Source: Bacteroidales bacterium UBA5433
Lineage (GTDB): Bacteria; Bacteroidota; Bacteroidia; Bacteroidales; UBA932
DNA: 11,265 nt
Direction: 5' to 3'
Assembly: GCA_002427525.1 (NCBI GenBank)
Contig: DIRP01000024.1
Location: 22,510-33,774, forward strand
Shown: one piece after another, positions 7,018 through 11,265 of the stretch
Layout: every line of letters starts with the position of its first letter
Numbering within the stretch: position 1 is the first letter of the stretch
Position numbers and translations under genes: made by a program
The notes under the pieces: model-generated
What the model was told of the DNA's origin: nothing
What the model saw: only the letters and a program-made list of their open reading frames with translations
The model's database searches: none

Positions 7018-9451
7018 TCATGGTGCGGTAAATGATGTCTTCTTGCAGGGAAGGCGCCAGGTGATTGAAATAGTCACTGTATCCTGCTACACGTACCATA
7101 AGGTCTTTGTATTGTTCCGGATCTTTTTGCGCCGCCAACAATGTTTTTGTATCTACAACGTTGAATTGAATGTGGTGTCCTCCCAATTCAAAGTAACTGC
7201 GTATCAGTTGCCCGAGCTTCTTTCTTTCGTCCTCGGTTTTTAGCATGGACGGGGAAAAACGTTGGTTCAACAACGTACCCCCCGAGAGGGTTTGATCCAA
7301 TCTTCCCAGGGAACAGGCAACGGCCGTGGGGCCGCCGGTATCTGCGCCGTGAGACGGGGATGTCCCGTCTGACAAAGATTTGCCGGCTTTGCGTCCGTTG
7401 GGCAAAGCTCCCGTGACCGAACCAAAATAGACGTGGCACGTGGTAGACAGCATGTCCATGTGGTGTACACCGCCACGTGTATTGGGTTTGCCATCAATCA
7501 GCCGGAACAAATCTTCATAAACACGTACGGCAAGGTCGTCTGCATAGTCCAGGTCATTGCCAAAGAACGGGGTTTTGTTGAGGATGTACTGGCGCATGGG
7601 TTCGTCACCTTCAAAGTTACGGGCCATGGCTTGCAGCATATGCTCCATAGTCCATTTTTTGTCCTCAAAGATATGTTTCTTAAGGCTGGACAGGCTGTCT
7701 GTAATACTTCCCAATCCGGTGCATTGGATATAGGAGGTGTTGTAACGCGGGCCTCCGTCGTAATAATCCCTGCCTTTTTCAATACAATCGTTGATGAATA
7801 CCGAGAGGAACGGGGCTGGCGTTTTTTCTGCAGTCAGCCGTTCAATAAGCAGGTTTACACGGATTTTTGTATCAATGATGTATTGAAGCTGTTTCAGAAA
7901 AGCGTCGTATAAATCTTCAAATGTCTGGAAGTCGGTTGCTTGTCCCGTTTGGATGGAAACCTGACGTTCCGTAACCGGATCCATTCCGTTGTTCAGCGTA
8001 ACTTCCAGCACTTTAGCTACATTCAAGTAGCCGGTAAGTAAGTACGCTTCTTTTCCGAAAGCTCCCACTTCTATGCAGCCACTGCAGCCTCCTTCCCGTG
8101 CATCTGCGAGGGATTTTCCCTGGCGCAGGAGTTCCGGGATGTATACATCGGGATTGAAAACAGAAGGGTATCCGTATCCTTTGCTGATTACGCGGGTGCT
8201 TGCTTCTACAAAACGGTCAGGCGTGCAGGATGCAATGTGAACGGACAGTCCCGGTTGCAGCAGGTGCAGTTCCTCCAGTGTGTCCAGTGCTATGTAGGAT
8301 ACAGGGTTGACGGCATCTGTCCCGTCGGGCCGTACTCCGCCTATGTTGATGTTGGTAAAATCGTTGTATGTGCCGCTTTCTTTGGCGGTGACTCCCACCT
8401 TGGGAGGGGCAGGCTGGTTGTTTACCTTTATGAACAGGCAAGCCATCAGTTCCCTGGCAAAGGTGTCTGTAAGGGTGCCGGCTTTTATTTCTTTCAGGTA
8501 GAAAGGTTCCAGGTGTTGATCCAGGTGTCCCGGGTTCATGGCGTCCCATCCGTTCAGTTCCATGATGGTGCCCAGGTGGATAAACCAGTAGGCCTGGATG
8601 GCCTCGTGGTATGTTTCCGGGGCATGGGCAGGTACTTTGTGGCAAACACGTGCTATTTCGTCCAGCTCTGCAGCTCTGTGCTCGTTTCCGTTGGCACGGC
8701 AGGTTGCTGCCATTTCTTCTGCCAATGCAGCATGCCGCTCGGCAAAAATCACAATGGCCTGGCAGGAGATATCCATAGCCTGCAGCACATCACGCTGACT
8801 GTGGGCCGGAGTACCACCTGCTGCTGCAGTTGTTGCCGTTGCCGCCTCTGCTGTGGCGCCAGCCTCGGCCTGGTCCTCAAGTGCAGCCAAAGCACGGGCA
8901 ATTTGTTTCCGGAAGTCGTTCATTCCCGTGTGGTAGATTTTCCCGTCCAGCGCTGTGTGACCGTAGGCACGCTGCTCGGCAAATTCTGTGAAAAGGCCGC
9001 TTTCATAAAGCAGTTTCCAATCTTGCGGGAGGATGGAAAAAAGTTTGTCTCTTTGCGTTCTGTCTTCCCAGAACGGGATGATTTCCTCTTTATAAATGCG
9101 TATATCTTCTTCTGCAACGGCATAATGTTGCAGTTCCCTGGTATTCAGGGTGAGCAAGTCATCAACGCTGTGGCAGGTAAGTTCAGGAAACGTAGAAACA
9201 GCTTTTGGGCGGGGACCCCTTTCGCCTACGATAAGCTCTTCATCTCCAATGTAAATAGTTTGTTTAAGGCACAATTCCTTAAAAGACATAGCCCGTAAAA
9301 CGGGAACAGGGTAACGTCCGTTGTTTTCTTTGTAAAAACCGGTAACAATTTGAGCTCTTTCTACGCTAAGCGAGGGAGCTGTCTGGTAAGATGCCTGTCG
9401 GAGTGAGGCAATACGGGGGCTAATGGCATCCCCTGGTCTGTTGGAATTCAT
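7004..9451 (-). CDS. hypD: Glycyl radical enzyme, probable trans-4-hydroxy-L-proline dehydratase
   Basis: The 815-residue protein has the PFL-like domain followed by the glycyl radical loop RVAGYSD, with Gly790 as radical site. The thiyl cysteine is C459 in GCSGCIEVG. The C-x-E arrangement (E461) excludes pyruvate formate-lyase, which has Cys-Cys, and fits dehydratase/lyase members. From memory of Clostridioides difficile HypD, the active-site residues map with one constant offset of +25: D303, S359, D364, F365, C459, E461, Y475, T670 and G790; H165 also matches at +5. The shift is explained by an Ala/Thr-rich insert at about 196-216. HypD dehydrates free trans-4-hydroxy-L-proline to 1-pyrroline-5-carboxylate in the cytoplasm. 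The downstream activase and DPP IV, and the nearby aminopeptidase P, suit use of collagen-type peptides. The start is chosen because family similarity begins near residue 12. Alternatives: another C-x-E glycyl radical enzyme such as 4-hydroxyphenylacetate decarboxylase or an untyped dehydratase. This hypD is unrelated to the hydrogenase maturation gene of the same name. Confidence 0.78.
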   Translation of the reverse strand: MNSNRPGDAISPRIASLRQASYQTAPSLSVERAQIVTGFYKENNGRYPVPVLRAMSFKELCLKQTIYIGDEELIVGERGPRPKAVSTFPELTCHSVDDLLTLNTRELQHYAVAEEDIRIYKEEIIPFWEDRTQRDKLFSILPQDWKLLYESGLFTEFAEQRAYGHTALDGKIYHTGMNDFRKQIARALAALEDQAEAGATAEAATATTAAAGGTPAHSQRDVLQAMDISCQAIVIFAERHAALAEEMAATCRANGNEHRAAELDEIARVCHKVPAHAPETYHEAIQAYWFIHLGTIMELNGWDAMNPGHLDQHLEPFYLKEIKAGTLTDTFARELMACLFIKVNNQPAPPKVGVTAKESGTYNDFTNINIGGVRPDGTDAVNPVSYIALDTLEELHLLQPGLSVHIASCTPDRFVEASTRVISKGYGYPSVFNPDVYIPELLRQGKSLADAREGGCSGCIEVGAFGKEAYLLTGYLNVAKVLEVTLNNGMDPVTERQVSIQTGQATDFQTFEDLYDAFLKQLQYIIDTKIRVNLLIERLTAEKTPAPFLSVFINDCIEKGRDYYDGGPRYNTSYIQCTGLGSITDSLSSLKKHIFEDKKWTMEHMLQAMARNFEGDEPMRQYILNKTPFFGNDLDYADDLAVRVYEDLFRLIDGKPNTRGGVHHMDMLSTTCHVYFGSVTGALPNGRKAGKSLSDGTSPSHGADTGGPTAVACSLGRLDQTLSGGTLLNQRFSPSMLKTEDERKKLGQLIRSYFELGGHHIQFNVVDTKTLLAAQKDPEQYKDLMVRVAGYSDYFNHLAPSLQEDIIYRTMNEGF

Positions 9452-9456
9452 GGTGG

Positions 9457-9488
9457 CAAAAGTAAAAGATATTTTTTTAATTAAGAAA
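9457..9488 (-). promoter_or_regulatory. Bacteroidota-type promoter for the hypD-activase-dpp4 operon
   Basis: On the minus strand TACTTTTG (9464-9457) matches the TAnnTTTG -7 consensus, with a near-consensus -33 element TTTC (9488-9485) 20 bp upstream. The -7 box ends only 5 nt before the hypD ATG (9451), so transcription would begin at or next to the start codon and the mRNA would be leaderless or nearly so. It overlaps the opposing rpsL promoter. Confidence 0.5.
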
Positions 9489-9504
9489 ATTAATCCTATC
9501 TTTG
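9474..9504 (+). promoter_or_regulatory. Bacteroidota-type promoter for rpsL-rpsG-fusA
   Basis: TATCTTTG (9497-9504) matches the -7 consensus, with a T-run providing TTTT at 9474-9477, 19 bp upstream, as -33 element. The 16 bases 9489-9504 match those before pepP (2454-2469) at all but one position. Predicted transcription start is near 9509-9511, leaving a leader of about 48 nt. Confidence 0.65.
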
Positions 9505-9507
9505 CAA

Positions 9508-9525
9508 CCCCTTTTACGTAAGGGG
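9508..9525 (+). promoter_or_regulatory. Short hairpin at the 5' end of the rpsL leader
   Basis: CCCCTT (9508-9513) pairs with AAGGGG (9520-9525) around a 6-nt loop. It falls at the predicted transcription start, so it would cap the mRNA with a 5' stem-loop. It is not a terminator because A-rich sequence, not a U-run, follows. It could stabilise the message or take part in feedback control, but nothing in the sequence proves this. Confidence 0.4.
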
Positions 9526-9557
9526 ATAATACATAAAGTAAAGATTAACAACACATT

Positions 9558-9938
9558 ATGCCAACAATTCAACAGCTTGTCCGTAAAGGAAGAAAGCAGA
9601 TGGTAGAAAAAAGCAAATCGCGTGCATTGGATTCCTGTCCACAAAAGCGCGGTGTTTGTGTTCGTGTTTACACTACGACTCCCAAAAAGCCGAACTCTGC
9701 CATGCGTAAAGTTGCCCGGGTACGTTTGACCAACCAAAAAGAGGTTAACGCCTACATCCCCGGTGAAGGTCACAACCTTCAGGAGCACTCTATTGTCCTG
9801 GTACGCGGAGGTCGTGTGAAAGACCTGCCGGGTGTTCGTTACCACGTTGTGAGAGGTGCATTGGAAACCTCGGGCGTGGATGGCAGAACACAAAGCCGTT
9901 CGCTGTATGGTGCCAAGCGCCCCAAAGCGAAAAAATGA
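9558..9938 (+). CDS. rpsL: 30S ribosomal protein S12
   Basis: A 126-residue protein of the decoding centre of the small subunit. The signature TTTPKKPNSAMRKVARVRL begins at residue 39 and the second decoding loop VRGGRVKDLPGVRYH at 82. The residues linked to streptomycin resistance, K43 and K88, carry the wild-type (sensitive) lysines, and D89, the methylthiolation site, is present. The C-terminus ends in the usual basic tail. It is the first gene of the str operon, preceded by its own promoter (9474-9504), and rpsG follows after 26 bp. The start is the only reasonable ATG and matches the family N-terminus MPTIQQLVRKGR. No Shine-Dalgarno sequence is seen, as usual in this phylum. Confidence 0.98.
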   Translation: MPTIQQLVRKGRKQMVEKSKSRALDSCPQKRGVCVRVYTTTPKKPNSAMRKVARVRLTNQKEVNAYIPGEGHNLQEHSIVLVRGGRVKDLPGVRYHVVRGALETSGVDGRTQSRSLYGAKRPKAKK

Positions 9939-9964
9939 TTTTTAATTGATTACAAAAACAAACA

Positions 9965-10441
9965 ATGAGAAAAGCAAAGCCTAAAAAGAGGATTCTACTG
10001 CCCGACCCAAAGTTCAACGACGTGATGGTTACACGTTTTGTGAACAATTTGATGCTTCAGGGAAAGAAGAGTATTGCCTACGGCATCTTTTACGATGCAT
10101 TGGATATTGTAGGTGAGAAAATGAAAGATTCTGAGAAGGCTCCTTTGGACATTTGGAAAAAAGCGTTAGAAAACGTCACCCCGCAGGTGGAGGTAAAAAG
10201 CCGCCGCGTGGGAGGAGCTAACTTCCAGGTGCCCACAGAGGTGCGTTCTGAGCGGAAGATTTCATTGAGCATGAAAAACATGATCATTTATGCCCGCAAA
10301 CGTTCAGCACACTCTATGGCCGAAAAACTGGCCGCAGAAATCATAGCTGCATACAACAACGAAGGTGGCGCATTCAAGCGTAAAGAAGATATGCATAAAA
10401 TGGCAGAAGCCAACAAGGCATTTGCTCATTTTCGCTTCTAA
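9965..10441 (+). CDS. rpsG: 30S ribosomal protein S7
   Basis: A 158-residue protein that nucleates assembly of the 16S rRNA 3' (head) domain and lies near the E site. The N-terminal MRKAKPKKR, the segment KFNDVMVTRFVNNLMLQGKK and the central VGGANFQVPTEV are characteristic of S7. The length is normal for Bacteroidota. It lies between rpsL (26-bp gap) and fusA, whose ATG directly follows this gene's TAA with no spacing, so fusA translation is probably coupled to it. Confidence 0.98.
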   Translation: MRKAKPKKRILLPDPKFNDVMVTRFVNNLMLQGKKSIAYGIFYDALDIVGEKMKDSEKAPLDIWKKALENVTPQVEVKSRRVGGANFQVPTEVRSERKISLSMKNMIIYARKRSAHSMAEKLAAEIIAAYNNEGGAFKRKEDMHKMAEANKAFAHFRF

Positions 10442-11265
10442 ATGTCAAACGATTTACAATATATCAGAAATATTGGCATCATGGCCCACATTGATGCCGG
10501 CAAGACCACTACGTCTGAACGCATTCTCTATTATACGGGCAAGACCCATAAAATAGGAGAGGTTCACGAGGGGGCTGCTACTATGGATTGGATGGTACAA
10601 GAGCAGGAACGGGGTATTACCATTACCTCTGCTGCTACTACTGCTTTCTGGAATAATGCCGGGAAAAAATACCAGATCAATATCATAGATACGCCGGGTC
10701 ACGTGGACTTTACCGTAGAAGTGGAGCGTTCTTTACGGGTGCTTGACGGAGCGGTTGCCACATTTTGTGCCGTGGGGCGCGTACAGCCTCAGACAGAAAC
10801 GGTCTGGCGGCAGGCAGATAAATACAAGATTCCCCGTTTGGCATTTGTTAATAAAATGGACCGGGTTGGAGCCGACTTCCTTGCCGTTATTGAAGAAATC
10901 AAAAGCAGGCTGGGTGCCGTTGCCATTCCGTTGAGCCTTCCCATTGGTGTGGAAGATTCGTTTAGAGGTATTGTGGACCTGCTCTCGCTTAAAGCCTGGG
11001 AGTACGATACTGCCAGCAAGGACCTGATCAACTACAAAGAAATTCCCATCCCTGCATCTATGAAAGAAGAGGTGGAACTTTGGAGGGGAAAATTGATAGA
11101 GGCAGCGGCTGAGTTTGACGACAGCCTGTTGGAAAAATATTTTGAAGATCCCGAGTCTATAAGCGAACAGGAAGTGGTGGCTGCCGTGCGCAAAGCAACT
11201 TTGGCACTGAAGATAGTTCCGGTAACGTGCGGGTCGTCCCTTAAGAATAAGGGAATCCAGTTTTT
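10442..11265 (+). CDS. fusA: Translation elongation factor G, N-terminal 274 codons
   Basis: The reading frame starts at the ATG immediately after the rpsG stop and runs off the window end, so only the GTPase domain and the start of what follows are seen (EF-G is about 700 residues). EF-G uses GTP hydrolysis to move tRNAs and mRNA through the ribosome. The G motifs are intact: P-loop AHIDAGKTT (15-23), switch I RGITITSA (57-64), DTPGHVDF (83-90) with catalytic H87, and NKMD (137-140). The N-terminus and the segment GAATMDWM match housekeeping Bacteroidales EF-G rather than a resistance-type paralogue. One small deviation is GRVQPQTET (112-120), where G113 is usual in place of R113. Operon position after rpsL and rpsG is classic. 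Confidence 0.97.
   Translation, partial: MSNDLQYIRNIGIMAHIDAGKTTTSERILYYTGKTHKIGEVHEGAATMDWMVQEQERGITITSAATTAFWNNAGKKYQINIIDTPGHVDFTVEVERSLRVLDGAVATFCAVGRVQPQTETVWRQADKYKIPRLAFVNKMDRVGADFLAVIEEIKSRLGAVAIPLSLPIGVEDSFRGIVDLLSLKAWEYDTASKDLINYKEIPIPASMKEEVELWRGKLIEAAAEFDDSLLEKYFEDPESISEQEVVAAVRKATLALKIVPVTCGSSLKNKGIQF

Noticed and set aside
6470..7243. Plus-strand 257-codon open frame
   Set aside because: It is antisense to the activase and the end of hypD and has no domain signature.
8237..9298. Plus-strand 353-codon open frame
   Set aside because: It lies wholly antisense to the glycyl radical enzyme gene, whose motifs are conserved; the antisense product has no recognisable feature.
7004..9451. 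Pyruvate formate-lyase
   Set aside because: PFL uses two adjacent active-site cysteines; this protein has C-x-E (C459, E461) and a full set of HypD-like residues.
9508..9525. Rho-independent terminator before rpsL
   Set aside because: The hairpin is followed by A-rich sequence rather than a T-run, and the rpsL promoter lies immediately upstream.
1..11265. CRISPR arrays, tRNA or rRNA genes, insertion sequences
   Set aside because: No spaced direct repeats, cloverleaf-type segments, transposase motifs or terminal inverted repeats were seen on either strand.

Overview
The window looks like a chromosomal segment of an anaerobic, peptide-using Bacteroidota bacterium, most likely a Bacteroidales relative. 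The evidence is the Bacteroidota-type promoters (TAnnTTTG -7 boxes, no Shine-Dalgarno sequences), an rpsL-rpsG-fusA block whose proteins read like Bacteroidales versions, two secreted S9 peptidases of Bacteroidota type, and an oxygen-sensitive glycyl radical enzyme with its activase, which implies anaerobic growth.

Layout, left to right. (1) 1-2193, minus strand: a secreted S9 (DPP IV-like) peptidase whose 3' end lies outside the window; a segment beyond the normal end of the S9 fold is already visible. (2) 2194-2497: a divergent intergenic region with a 49-bp perfect mirror repeat containing a G-quadruplex motif, a 9-bp inverted repeat, and two face-to-face promoters. (3) 2498-3883, plus strand: a cytoplasmic Xaa-Pro aminopeptidase. 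(4) 9451-3878, minus strand: a probable three-gene operon of a glycyl radical enzyme (best match trans-4-hydroxy-L-proline dehydratase, HypD), its radical-SAM activase (14-nt overlap) and a secreted dipeptidyl peptidase IV (38-nt gap). The DPP IV gene overlaps the end of the aminopeptidase gene by 6 bp, tail to tail. (5) 9452-9557: a second divergent promoter region. (6) 9558-11265, plus strand: the str operon rpsL, rpsG and the first 274 codons of fusA.

How the genes may work together (inference): four genes point to proline-containing peptides. DPP IV would release X-Pro (and possibly X-Hyp) dipeptides in the periplasm, the second S9 enzyme may assist, the aminopeptidase would free imino acids in the cytoplasm, and HypD would dehydrate free trans-4-hydroxy-L-proline to 1-pyrroline-5-carboxylate. 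The hypD-activase-dpp4 gene order would couple collagen-type peptide trimming to anaerobic hydroxyproline use. The pyrroline-5-carboxylate reductase (ProC) needed to finish the route is not in the window. This block sits directly upstream of the str operon, where many Bacteroidales carry rpoBC.

The HypD assignment rests on motif and spacing comparison from memory; no database search or alignment was possible.
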